From Hofstenia miamia (Eukaryota > Xenacoelomorpha > Acoela): a stretch of 64,000 nucleotides of DNA. The notes beneath the pieces are model-generated. The model made no database searches. It was not told the DNA's origin and saw only the letters and a program-made list of their open reading frames with translations. The stretch spans positions 1,673,883-1,737,882 of the forward strand of contig SCFE01000018.1 of the NCBI GenBank assembly GCA_004352715.1, in the 5' to 3' direction. This document shows, in pieces, positions 53,561 to 64,000 of the stretch (within the stretch, counting starts at the first letter, position 1; each line of letters starts with the position of its first letter). The position numbers and the translations under genes were made by a program.

Positions 53561-56500
53561 GAGATTAAATTATTATTTTAAATTATTGTTCTTTGTTCTA
53601 AGTGGGTAGGGATGTATGTATGTTAACTCTTTACTCTGATACTATATATGTTTAGTTAATCTTCACTTAACTAGAGTAACTGGATACTGTTTAGGTATAC
53701 CACTGTTGCAGTTCTACTCCATGATCTGGCTATGGCTTCTGGCTGACTCTGATCTCTGAATCAATTCACAGTAGAACAGTAGAACACTATAATTACTTCA
53801 AGTCAAATACAGACTGAAGATAAATATGAACATAAAAAGAATAAAAGAACAATAACCAAAATTAAATTAAATTAAATGTTTATTACTGCTATCATTTAAA
53901 TTCACATGTGTTTCCATCGCTGATTATAATTGGTTCCAAGCCTCAGTGTAACATCCTCTACCAGGCATTATTACTGTTTATCTCTTGTTACTGCATAACA
54001 CTAGTCATATTTCTGCAGGTAGGGATTTACCTATTGCATACTGCTTAGCTGTTATTTCTGTTACCATAAAGTGAACTAGGATTAACCATTCATTATTTAG
54101 GTGATGAAGCCATTTGGTACTTTATCCAATGATCAACAATGGGCATCTGCCTAAAGCTGATCTCCACATCCAGTTTCACCATTTCCTTGATGATCCATTT
54201 TATTGAGTGCCACACCTCAGCTCATTGATACAGTTTATGTGTACCCTATCCTAGCTCAGTGTAAACTCAAGACATGACACAATTCGACTTAAACTCTATT
54301 TTGTAAAAGTGTTCTATCTCTTTGCAACCCGACTTGTTACTAGCTGCTCATTTGATACTACATTAACCGATTACCAATTATATTGGCATTTCTAAATATA
54401 TTAGTTTTGAGCAGCTTCCTAACTTACATTTATAATTTAATACATGTACGGTAACTTTATTGGTCATTTATTGGTCATTAATTTGGATCTAAAATAGAAA
54501 TAATATATTCACTAAGTTTTGGTAATCCAACTGATTGTTTTCAGTTAATTAGTTTAGTACATGTAGTGAGTGATTGCTAGTCAACTAATTGAGAGAAAAA
54601 CCCCTATACCTAACCTATTTGCACTTTCATAGTCTGGCACAGGGACCCTTGAATCATTATCTGTGATGGATCCAGATCACTACTAAACACCCCTTGATTA
54701 GCTCAACATCATATTAAATATTCAAACTGTTATAGTAGAACAAAATAAGAATTCCAAATAAAATTCTTTATCAATTGCTTACAATGTTTAGTTCCTATTT
54801 ATAGTAAATCTTGAAAAGTACCTGTTGATTAAATTTAAACTTTTTGTCTGCCAAGATGGCAGCTAAAAATAATGGAAGCAATTTCGCCCCCTCATTTTGC
54901 CAAAAGTATTTTTATTGACTGATACTAATCTCTCTTTTTTGATACATGTTATTTCTTGGTTGCATAATACAAATAAATCTAAATTAATCTAATTGATCTA
55001 AATACAATATTTATAATGATCATTTCTTTGATCTTATTCTTGCTCTGCTCAACATTTGCAGTTTATTTTTGATTTGTTTTGGATGATGCTACATGCCCTC
55101 CTCAGCTTGCATTATTTTTAGCACAGCTCACTCTCCATGCACCAAGGTGTCCACCTTCTGGATTATCAATTTTGCATGTTGATCAGCCCACATGGTTTCT
55201 TTGAATTTGACTTGTTTTGTCATCTTCAGGACCACCTCTCATTTGGTTGTTACTGTATTAGCGTATTTTAGGAATTTTGTCTCTCAAGTGTCCTCTGCTA
55301 ACAGTGTAATCTCTCTTAGTTCATTGATTTTCTTTCAAAATATTTCATAGTATTTATGATGTAATTGTATTCCTTTAATTCCTATCATCAATGTCATCTG
55401 CACATCAGCCCTGCTCATATGGGCTAAATCTTCTCTGATATGATTGTCTGGGTAGAAGAACTGTGGGTGTTTGAAATGTCTTTATAAAAGAAGCTTATGT
55501 TGTCCCTTACTTCTTGTTCAGATCATTCTTATTGATTCACATCATCATAACAATTTTGACTCTTTTCATCACATCATAGTAACAATACTTCCTCTCCCAG
55601 ATGTCTGTCCATACAATGTTGTTCACCCTGGAGAATAGCATTATTGCTTTTGGAGTCTGACTTTCTATTTCCCTAAAAAACTCAGATTTAGAAAAAACTT
55701 GATCAAACTCAGAATTTTCTTTAAAAAATACTCAAATTTGAACTCAAAACACAAAAACTTGAACTTGGATCAAGTAACTCAAACTTGACTAAAAAATTCT
55801 GAATTCTAAAAGTCCACCCTCACATCTGACAAATATGTTAGATGTCAATGGAAGCTATATTTTTAGTATGTAAGCAGTAATTCAATCACACATGACAGAT
55901 ATACATGTTGTTTTGTTGAACCCCTCCTCCTCACTGTGGTACAGCATGGAGAACTGAACAAGTGGTCAATAAAGCTCAGTGAGTTTCTACTTGTGGTACA
56001 GCTCAGGTAGTCAATTCACAGAAGGGTCCATTACAGGCATTGAAATTACTCCATCTGCAAAAGGACTTTAAAAGGAGTCATTTTTAAACCATTTGTTTTG
56101 CCACAACCTAAAAGATGCCACTATTCATGCTCCCCCTACCCTCTGCATTTAGTCAGAGGTATGCCTCTGCTCAGTACTCTCATGAATATTATAAACAAGG
56201 ACACTCTCATGTAATAATTGTTGGAAACAAAACATTGCATCTTTCCTTTAATGCTACTTGCACAGCTTGTTACATAACCAAATAAAATAACTTACTGGAA
56301 ACTAGAACAGCCATCAGCAAACAATTGGATACTGCTCACCAGAAAATTTGTTTTCCACTATGCTCTTTTGGATAGATGCAGAGAAGCAATCTGTAATTAA
56401 CACATTAATCTTTTACCCACATTCAATGTGTGAGGACATGAATCATTCATATTTGCACAGCATGGTGTATAATTGTTTTGATGCAGAATTTCACATAACA

Positions 56501-56900
56501 AACTGACATTGCCTAGTTGCATACAAAGACAATTTTGTGTTACAACCACAAATATGCTTTTCTCTTGAAAATCTATGTTATTTACTTGTTGAAAACAAAG
56601 AAATATGTGATTCTAAATTAATGGATAAATTTTTCTAAAATAATGTTTTGTGAAAGCCAACAAAATTTGTTTAGTAATTATTTTAGATGATTTTGATGAA
56701 ACCAATGCTATCAGTTTTGAAATTTACAAATTGGAATTTTGCTTGGACAATTTTTTCATTCTAAAGCCACAGTACTTTAGTGTACTCAGTCTACAAAACT
56801 TTGTGATTCTAATGCCACACTAATTCATACTGATGTATTCCTACACTGTATATGCCCACAACACTCACTAATGATAGATGAATAGCTAGCTATCACTGTT
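53560..56900. other. No gene recognised
   Basis: CG is very rare and TG/CA frequent. Short readable stretches exist on both strands but none is convincing. Heavily decayed elements may be present (for example around 55,080-55,650, T-rich with scattered coding-like words). Confidence 0.35.
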
Positions 56901-56939
56901 CTGCTCCAAGCTCAATCATATGAATTGATTGCAAAAAAT

Positions 56940-57235
56940 GAGCACCATCAACTATTACTGATATTCATGTTTCTTTTATCTTCACTGATTCATTTAATAC
57001 TCTCATTAAAATCAATAATATATTGACAAACATCAAAGCAGGTTGCCCAACTGATGATAGCTGGCCTGCAATCTCCATTACATTGCTGTCCACAACTTAT
57101 CATTATTCCACCAAAGGCTTGATAATGAAAATCCAACAGTCACTTGAAGCACAAGATCAAACAGACTTTATAAAAGCTTTCTTCAAAGAAGCATTTGCCC
57201 CAGACTGTAATACCAAATCTGTTTTGTGACACATA
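56940..57235 (+). CDS. Unrecognised open frame, probably decayed element
   Basis: The plus-strand stretch 57,023-57,229 reads KAGCPTDDSWPAISITLLST, then LIMKIQQSLEAQDQTDFIKA. Readable sequence extends upstream (TDSFNTLIKINNILTNI) and downstream (KSFRSWQSSIIASIWYIIND near 57,305-57,370) across TGA stops. I cannot name a family. The style of decay matches the unknown region at 51.7-53.6 kb. Confidence 0.25.
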
Positions 57236-57239
57236 TCAA

Positions 57240-58182
57240 TTTATCTAACAGAAGATCCAACCTTAATTTTTCCTATTTCACATAGAATTTGAGACCTTTT
57301 ACTCAAAAGCAAATCATTCAGATCCTGGCAAAGCTCAATAATTGCTTCTATATGGTACATCATTAATGATATCTCTGCTGGAAAGAATATTAAATCCACC
57401 TCTTTATTTGAAAAATATTATTTGTGAATTATTAATAAAGGAATCCCACTAGGAGCTTTACTGATCACTTTTATAAGGAACAAGTTAGACATTGCTCTGT
57501 GAGATGTACATATTGTAATGGATACTTGCAGGAAAATTATGTGTGGTGCAACTTGTGATTACATATGATTGTAAGCAAATTCAAAATAAATTTCATTCTC
57601 ATTGGATACTGTTTGTTTTTTATTTTTATTATATTTCATTAACCATTTTAGCTCTGGTATGGTGATAATGTAGGAGAACTCTGCTGTGCCTGGGGCAATA
57701 ACTTGCCCCTTGACAGATGTGAGCCTATATTGTGGTTGCTTTAGGGCTATGCATAGGGATAGGAAATAAGAGAACTACTATCTATTGATCAAACATGCAC
57801 AAATTAAAACACACCTTGAATATACTATGCTGTTGGCAAACATGAATACATGGTAACTACACATTTATTAATATCTTATTACATGAGCTGAGTAGATAAA
57901 CCTGGAGATAAATTATTTGTATTAAGCTAGAAATTACAAATTGAGACACACAATTAGCACCTTGGATTTGTAAGGATGGATTCAAATGGCTGGGCTTTGG
58001 TGAGATGCCATGTGAATTGGTCACTACTTTAACTGTCTTGGAATTACTTTTCTTTTCTACAATGAAATTGGCAAATTACCAATCTTCTATTGTATTGTTA
58101 GAGCATGGGATGCTCTTGGCAATGGTAATCTTCTGCAACCTTCATACCACTTGAGCTGCTAGAAGCACCCTGCAATTCTACA
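57240..58182. other. Region that should contain the 5' LTR
   Basis: The primer-binding site at 58,183 implies that an LTR ends with ...TTCTACA at 58,182. I could not find its left border or a matching 3' LTR after 63,770, so its extent is unknown. Confidence 0.35.
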
Positions 58183-58201
58183 TGGTGACCCTGACGTGAT
58201 T
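58183..58201 (+). promoter_or_regulatory. Primer-binding site, tRNA-Trp-like
   Basis: TGGTGACCCTGACGTGATT complements the 3' end of eukaryotic tRNA-Trp including CCA (usual site TGGTGACCCCGACGTGATT), with one C-to-T difference. It lies right after a CA, where the 5' LTR should end, and upstream of a gag region on the same strand. Confidence 0.75.
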
Positions 58202-58840
58202 CTTTGACACTCTGGAGTGTCAGTTAAACTATCTACTCCATTCTGTTACTGTGTGCAGATGGATCAAAGTTCGAAAATGTACTCCAGTTGTGAAGGTTGA
58301 TCACCTACCAAAGCAGTCAACCTGTTTTTCACTTGGTGATTGTGAAGTGAAACAGAACTGTTATGATGTTTCTTTACTGTATTTGGTTTTGTATTCTACT
58401 GGGTGTGAGTCAGTTAGGATGGATTTCCTCTGACTGTGATCTACTTCACCACCCATTGATGTGCAATGTCACCTTATGCATAGTTTTTACATTTGCCAGC
58501 TCTGTGATATGATGCTGTCACTGAGCTCTGATTCTGTTCTTACTGTTCTTAGTGCTATTTTGGTTAGTCTCATTTTCCTAGAAATGGGATTGTGTACCTA
58601 TGCCCTGCTACCATCTGTTAAGTGCTTTTATTTCTTTGTCACAGTTGGATGTTTCTCCTACATTATTGGAATTGCTATTGGAACCTTTTCTCTTACTTTA
58701 CCTTACTTTACCACTTAGGGTTTCCCCTTGGACGCTGTCCCTCACACTGCTGGACTTAATTCTGTTGTTGTTTTACCAACTCCTACCCCCACTAAACCTG
58801 TTTCTGGTATATCCACNGAAACCCCTCCCCTGCCACTCTG

Positions 58841-60129
58841 TTGAATCTGTTTCTTATGTATACTCCACTGTTGCCTAATTCCAAGTCACTGACACCTGAG
58901 GTTCAACAACTCAGAGAAGCCCTAGCTGAACAAATCTCACAGTGTCATTCCTGTGAAGCCTGTTTTGATGGCCTAAAAGCCAAAATGAGACAACAAGCCA
59001 CTGCTGCTTGGCAGTGTGAGAGATGCCTACTTGATTCAATCTCTGCCTTGGAGATGTGAATTCAGGAAGCATTCCTACAAGCTCCTCTGACTCCCCCACA
59101 GGAACCTGAATATGTAACTCATGCTCTTTTGGATAAAGCTCTTGATGCTCTTTCAGAAAAGTTCTCAACTTTCATATCACAGGCAATGTCTCTCCACTTT
59201 TCTAATGCTTTGTCATCACCTACTCTGTCCCCTGTGATGCCACCATTCATTACCCCCATTACCTCTTTTACAAGTGGAGCGCCTACCTTCACTCAATCTA
59301 CCCTTTCTCAAGTTGCAAAGCTAACTACAGTAGCTACTCCAAGCTCTTGTACCCCAAGTGTAACAGTTGTGCCTTCAGCATCTGTAAATGTCTCAGTCAC
59401 TCCCACTACTATGATTGTTCCACCTTCTCCTCTGAGTGACCCCATCAGATCTACAACAACTCGTGGGCCATGCTTCACTCAGTCTATTTTGCCCACCAAA
59501 GCACCAGTGAATGAACAATTGAATCTCTTTAATAGACATTCAGTACTGCCTAAATTTACTGGCAAAATCAACAAAATCTCACAGTAGTTTGATGAGTGGC
59601 TCTTTCTGTTCAAGTTAACTATGAAGCTGTATAAAACCACTCAGGATGCTGCCACCTCACAATTCCCATGTTCCTTCAATGCCTTGCATACAACCAGTAT
59701 ATGATGCTGGATAGGGAATTTAAGACAAATTACCAGTTACTTGTTGGTCACTTTGAGGACCACTACAAAGCACCTCACATCAAACAGCAGTATAAGACAC
59801 TCCTATGTGATCTTTCCATCAAGAAGGGAGATGATGTGAGAACCTACATAATGCAAGTTGATAGACTCTTTCACCTCAGTAAACTAACTCCAGAATACTC
59901 AAGACATGATCTCTTCTCTTACATTTGTAGGGGATTTCCTTCTACCATCAGGAGCTGCCTCAAACTTAAATGTGATCTGAAGGATGATTTAAACTCTATT
60001 ATTAAGAAGGCAATTAGCATTGTCTACATGCTACAAAATACTACACACATCAAGAGAGATGGGTCAACCTACCACAAAATCTTTAACTTCTTCAAGTTCT
60101 GCTACAGTGCAGAAAAAGATGGACACTGA
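58841..60129 (+). pseudogene. Ty3-type gag
   Basis: A gag-like polyprotein in pieces: a helical N-part with a CHSCEAC cluster (58,841-59,059, TGA), a Ser/Thr/Pro-rich spacer (59,129-59,450), then the capsid region LPKFTGKINKIS, FDEWLFLFKL and, after a frame change near 59,600, YQLLVGHFEDHYK, then KKGDDVRTYIMQVDRLFHL and YICRGFPSTIRSCLK, the usual Ty3 capsid pattern. No CCHC knuckle is seen after it, although a FCYSAEKDGH remnant ends the frame. One ambiguous base is at 58,816. Confidence 0.7.
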
Positions 60130-60296
60130 AAGATGGTCCACCCATATCTGTACCCAGAGTGGGCCATTATCCGCCTAATTGCAAATGGGGATGGTATTAT
60201 CATCAATGAGCCTTCCATTGAAGTTTGTACTCCTGATACCCTGGTCAAGTATGTCAACCATTTAAATTAGTTGGAGCACCACCTCCTGAAAACTGT

Positions 60297-60968
60297 GTGC
60301 ATGAAGTTTTGGTGATAACTTCATTGCTACACACTAACGTCATCCCAGCAGATGTGAACAGATTACTAATTAACACCACCATCAAAACAGGAGCTTCTGT
60401 ATCTATCATCAGTGACACCTGTTGCAACAAGCTTTGCCTACAGAGAGAAGATCTCTTACCTTCCACTACTCATTTATTTGATGCTTCAGGGAATACTATT
60501 TTGCTGAAGGGCCAGATTAACAATCTCGAATTATGCATCCATCAGGAATGTTTTCATGTGGACCTCATCATGGTTGACACCTGCAATCGGCCTCTACCAT
60601 ATGATGTTATCCTTGAGAATGACTTCTGTGAGAGAATTGATTATGGAACCAACACTCTCTCTATTCACAAAAGTGAGCCACAGGAGGAACTGATTACTAC
60701 CTGTAACCAAGATATCTTGTTAACTTTCACAGATACAATCATTGTGGAACCATGGTACTGGCAACAAGTTGCCATCACTACAAGCTCTCCTTACAAGGGG
60801 GACATCATGATTTCTGGACAAAGGGAAAAATGCTTTCAGGGTTTACATCTTTCTCCAGACATTTGTCACATTTCTTGTGGGAAGACTTATGTCACTGTAC
60901 TTAATAGTTCTGCATGCCTGATCCATATGGATCACACAAAGTCGGACACTGGTCTGACTCAAACCTAA
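60297..60968 (+). pseudogene. Ty3-type protease region
   Basis: A 223-codon open stretch. INTTIKTGASVSIISDT is the retroviral-type protease active-site block, but the catalytic Asp of D-T/S-G-A is replaced by Lys, so the protease is dead. YDVILENDFCERI is the second conserved segment (usually ILG.D.L). The remainder is the linker to RT. The frame differs from that of the RT downstream, so a frameshift lies between 60,968 and 61,081. Confidence 0.75.
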
Positions 60969-61080
60969 AGCTGCAGCTGGTCTGCCCATTCTTACCACAA
61001 TTCATGATCTCAGTGAACTGAGTGATCCAGTCCAGGTCCCAGTTGTCAACAAGAAAATGGGCATCTGAGTCCACAAGAAC

Positions 61081-63282
61081 GTGACGCACTCTCTGCCCTC
61101 TTATGCCAACATCATGATGTGCTTAATTATGGATCAATCAGTGTTGGAAAGGCTGTTGGGGAACAACATGCAATTGAGCATTTGGTTGCCAGTTCAGAGG
61201 GTACCCAAGAATCTAAGAAAGGATTATGAACAAATCCTTAGCAATCTTATTGAAAGTGGGATTTTACAGAATAGCAATAGTCCATATGCTGCACCTACAG
61301 TGTTCATTGACCAAGAAGAGAAGTACTGCCTCTGAGTTGATTTCCAATGGCTAAATGATATTACAGTCAAGGATGCATATCTTTTACCTTGCATTGAAGA
61401 TTTACTCTATGATGCCAGCAAGTACAAACTATTTTCATGCTTGGATCTCTGTAAAGCCTATTGGCAGATACTGATGAAACCTGCTGACATTCTGAAAACT
61501 GCTTTTATTTTGCCTTATGGCCTCTTTGAGTGGAAGTACATGGCCTTTGGGCTCTGCAAATCTCTGGCCACATTTAAGCATTATGTCACACAAGTACTAT
61601 GGAATGGCGCTAATTTTCTTGAACCTGGGATCACCACATACTTGGACAATATCCTTGTTGCTGGACACACCTCTGATCACTTAAGTAAACTGGGTCCCAC
61701 TTTGAAGATCCTCTATGATTCTGGACTCTGGGTAAATTGAAACAAGTGTTCCCTCATTTTGCCCCAATTTACCCTCTTAGGTAGGGTAATCAAGCCTGGA
61801 AGGATATCTATCAAAAATGATGCAAAAGACCATCTAGATCAAATTGAGACTCCATGCTCATGCAAGGACGTTCAATGCCTGATGGGCTTTCTTAACTATT
61901 ATGGCTCCTTCATTTCTGAATTAGCCAACTGAACCAAGAATATCTCTAACTTACTAAGAAAGAATACTGAATTTTGTTGGACTTGGGCTGAACAAGAAGA
62001 GCTGGACACTGTGAAGTGAGAGCTCAGATGGATTCCCAGTCTGAACATGCCAGATTATATGAGAGAATTCATCATCAACTGTGATGTGAGTTCAGTCACC
62101 ATCAGTGGTGTGCTCAGCCAAGTGATTGATGGTCAGGAATACCCTGTACAATATTTCAGCCAGAAGCTCTGCAAAGCTGAACTGAACTACAGAGCTATGA
62201 AATCAGAAATGCTGGCACTTGTTGAAAGTCTAAAGAAGTTTCATTTCTTCATTCTAGGCTGGAAATTTGTTGTGTGCACCAACAACTCCATGGTAGCATG
62301 GCTCAAAAAATTCTCTGGCAACAAGTCAAACATCATTGCCTAATGGTTGGAATACCTTAATGACTTCTCTTTTATGACCACTCACCACCCTGGGAGATTG
62401 CACCTCAATGCTGACTATTTCACCACTCTGCCTAGCTATGAGAGAGACCTGTGGAAGCCAATGGGTGAGAAGACTCCATTTGGTTTCATGCCTGCCTGTG
62501 AGTATGAGCTCCTTCCTGATATCAATGCAGATTGAAATGGGAAAGTGATCCTCCCTATTATGGTGAAGGAGGAGATTTCTGAAAAGGAGATTGCTGCCCA
62601 TCAATTACACAACAAGGTTTTGTCTGAAATCATTTTTAAAATCAAGCACCCTGATCATGCTATCAGTGACTTCACTAAGAGGTACTTTCAACACTATCAT
62701 TGGAAGCTTACCAAAGCTGGCCTCCTCTACATGCACAGCAGGAATAATTGTCTGGCAATCCCAGAATATTTCAAGTGAGATCTTGTCCAGAAGATCAATA
62801 AACTTGGACACCTTGGGATTATCCAGACAGAAAGAACATTCAATTCTCATTACATTACCATTGGTATTAGAGTCACAGATCAAGATGTAATCAATAAGTG
62901 TGAAGCAAGCTTGCTTCAAGGAGCTGGACACTTTCTGGAGCAGAGAGCTGAGCTCCATAGTCAGGTCGCCAAAAGAACAAACAAAGTGGTCCACATTGAA
63001 AAACTCTCAAGGGATGAGCAAGGATTTCAATATCTGTTGGCCTTGATAGACAACTTTACCAAGTATGCACAGCTCATTCCTCTTGATACCACCACCACTG
63101 AAGTCATCTGCAAAAGAATTGTAAAAGACTGGATCTTTAAGCTCAGGCCCATGGTGCATTTGGTCTTTGACCACAGTCCACAGTTTGACAACTCCCTAAT
63201 ATCTACTCTCATGAAAGAACTAGAGATCATACATGATTTTTCTACTGCCTACCACCTGCAGTCAAATGGCATCATTGAGTGA
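61081..63282 (+). pseudogene. Ty3-type RT, RNase H and integrase in one frame
   Basis: A single reading frame runs through 2.2 kb with only in-frame stops. RT: SPYAAPTVF, FSCLDLCKAYWQI (first Asp) and TYLDNILVAGHTSDHL, where the usual YxDD is YLDN. RNase H: INCDVSSVTISGVLSQVIDG, YFSQKLCKAELNY and HHPGRLHLNADY. Integrase: a zinc-finger remnant near HLGIIQTERT, then FQYLLALIDNFTKYAQLIPL, VFDHSPQFDNSL (second Asp) and YHLQSNGIIE (third acid). Stops are TGA at most sites and often stand where the family has Arg (after KYCL, before VDF; after GIIE). Confidence 0.85.
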
Positions 63283-63374
63283 CTGAACTGCACCATCATT
63301 AAATTAATCAGAGTCACTTTAGCCTGACCACTGGTCAAAACTGGAGACACATCAAGTTCTTTTACAATACTGCT

Positions 63375-63770
63375 GTGCACTCCACCACTAAAGTAAGTCC
63401 TTTCAAAGCCATGTTTGGCCATGAAGCAAGCACTCCTTTGTTGATCATGTTCCCAGACTACAATGAGCCAACTTTGGAAAACTTTGTGAACCAGATGCTG
63501 AAAGAATTCCAAGAAGTGCACCTTTCTATCTGTTGGAATACCAATCAGTCTGTTATTTGCCAGAAAAGAAATTTTGATAAAAAGCTGTATGGTGAGCCCA
63601 CAAAGCTGGAGATTCTGTATTTGCTTATTTTCCTTGTCAGGTCATTGATGCTATCCAGGTATGAAAACTTGCCACTAATTGGCAAGGGCCTTTTTAAAAT
63701 AGTCAAGGTGTTAGATCACAACTGGTATTTATTAGATAATGATAAAGTTGCCCACTTTCAGCAACTTTGA
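63375..63770 (+). pseudogene. Ty3-type integrase C-terminal domain
   Basis: A 131-codon open stretch in a different frame from the integrase core: STTKVSPFKAMFGHEAS (the S...PF...YG...R.P block) and, at the end, IGKGLFKIVKVLDHNWYLL followed by DNDKVAHFQQL, the GPF-like chromatin-proximal tail common in Ty3 integrases. It ends at TGA 63,768-63,770. No chromodomain is visible. Confidence 0.75.
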
Positions 63771-64000
63771 GGCACAGTCTAAGTGTAGAATCGGTGGCTG
63801 GTAAGACTTAGCTAGAAACTCGATTGACTCTGCAGAAGGTTTAGTTAGTGTTCAGCACAGCCACGATTCCAAGAAACAGTTTTTAGATTAGAACTTATAA
63901 CGTTTACAGATGTAACATTGGTAATTCATCCAAGTAACAGAACTCCTTTTAGGTAAGAACCAAGATGACCAATTCCTATGGCTTCCAGCCAAAGTGGAAC
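63771..64000 (+). other. CG-containing unique sequence with possible CDS start
   Basis: After the pol stop, CG dinucleotides return (CGGTGG, CTCGATTG, CACGATTCC, AACGTTTAC). AACCAAGATGACC at about 63,958-63,970 is a good start context, and the 12 codons to the window end (MTNSYGFQPKWN) are open. This could be the first exon of a host gene or another element's first ORF. No further evidence. Confidence 0.25.

Larger units (their letters stand above)
58183..63770 (+). mobile_element. Ty3-type LTR retrotransposon, decayed
   Basis: Order on the plus strand: primer-binding site, gag (58,841-60,129), aspartic protease (60,297-), reverse transcriptase (61,081-61,740), RNase H (62,047-62,400), integrase (about 62,740-63,770). 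Protease-RT-RNase H-integrase order defines the Ty3 group. No env-like gene is seen. Reading frames are interrupted by stops, mostly TGA, and few frameshifts. A 3' LTR is not identified inside the window. Confidence 0.85.

Noticed and set aside
1-64000. CRISPR arrays, operons, riboswitches, rRNA genes
   Set aside because: None seen; the spliced gene and retroelement content are eukaryotic.

Overview
The window is a transposon-crowded stretch of an invertebrate animal genome. The evidence is an intron-split ARM-repeat/TIR gene, LINEs with ORF1/ORF2, Penelope-like (GIY-YIG), P-element/THAP9-like, hAT and Tc1/mariner remnants, and a Ty3-type LTR element primed by a tRNA-Trp-like site. I cannot name the species. 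There are no operons, rRNAs or CRISPR arrays.

Left part, 1-45.5 kb: AT-rich, normal CG frequency, many (TA)n tracts. From 0.6 to 17.8 kb it is a pile of dead elements: a 66-bp tandem repeat, a Penelope tail, a hAT element with terminal inverted repeats (TIRs) and target-site duplication (TSD), a P-like fragment, an old LINE carrying a hAT MITE, an RTE-like LINE split by a younger LINE of the first family, and two mariner-type remnants. From 18.2 to 39.2 kb one host gene lies on the minus strand. I rebuilt 13 coding exons in continuous phase for a 541-aa protein with armadillo-like repeats and a C-terminal TIR domain. Its introns hold mariner, Penelope, P-like, LINE and hAT-MITE insertions and two (TA)n-bounded assembly gaps. 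From 39.4 to 43.6 kb a 2,111-bp block occurs twice, separated by a single N, which is probably an unmerged contig overlap. A frameshifted Tc/mariner element closes this part at 44.2-45.5 kb.

Right part, about 46-63.8 kb: the texture changes. CG dinucleotides become very rare, TG/CA are common, and (TA)n tracts largely disappear. It holds a 2.9-kb element with inverted ends and an 8-bp TSD (46.07-49.01 kb) that contains two tRNA-like sequences and a LINE tail, a degenerate CCTAA-rich array, an unrecognised decayed coding region on the minus strand (51.7-53.6 kb), and a Ty3-like element (58.18-63.77 kb) whose pol frame is broken almost only by TGA codons. CG returns after about 63.78 kb.

The one gene likely to be functional is the ARM-TIR gene. 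By family analogy it is a candidate NAD-cleaving or signalling protein of innate immunity or cell death. Everything else recognisable is mobile-element derived, apart from a few short unplaced reading frames.
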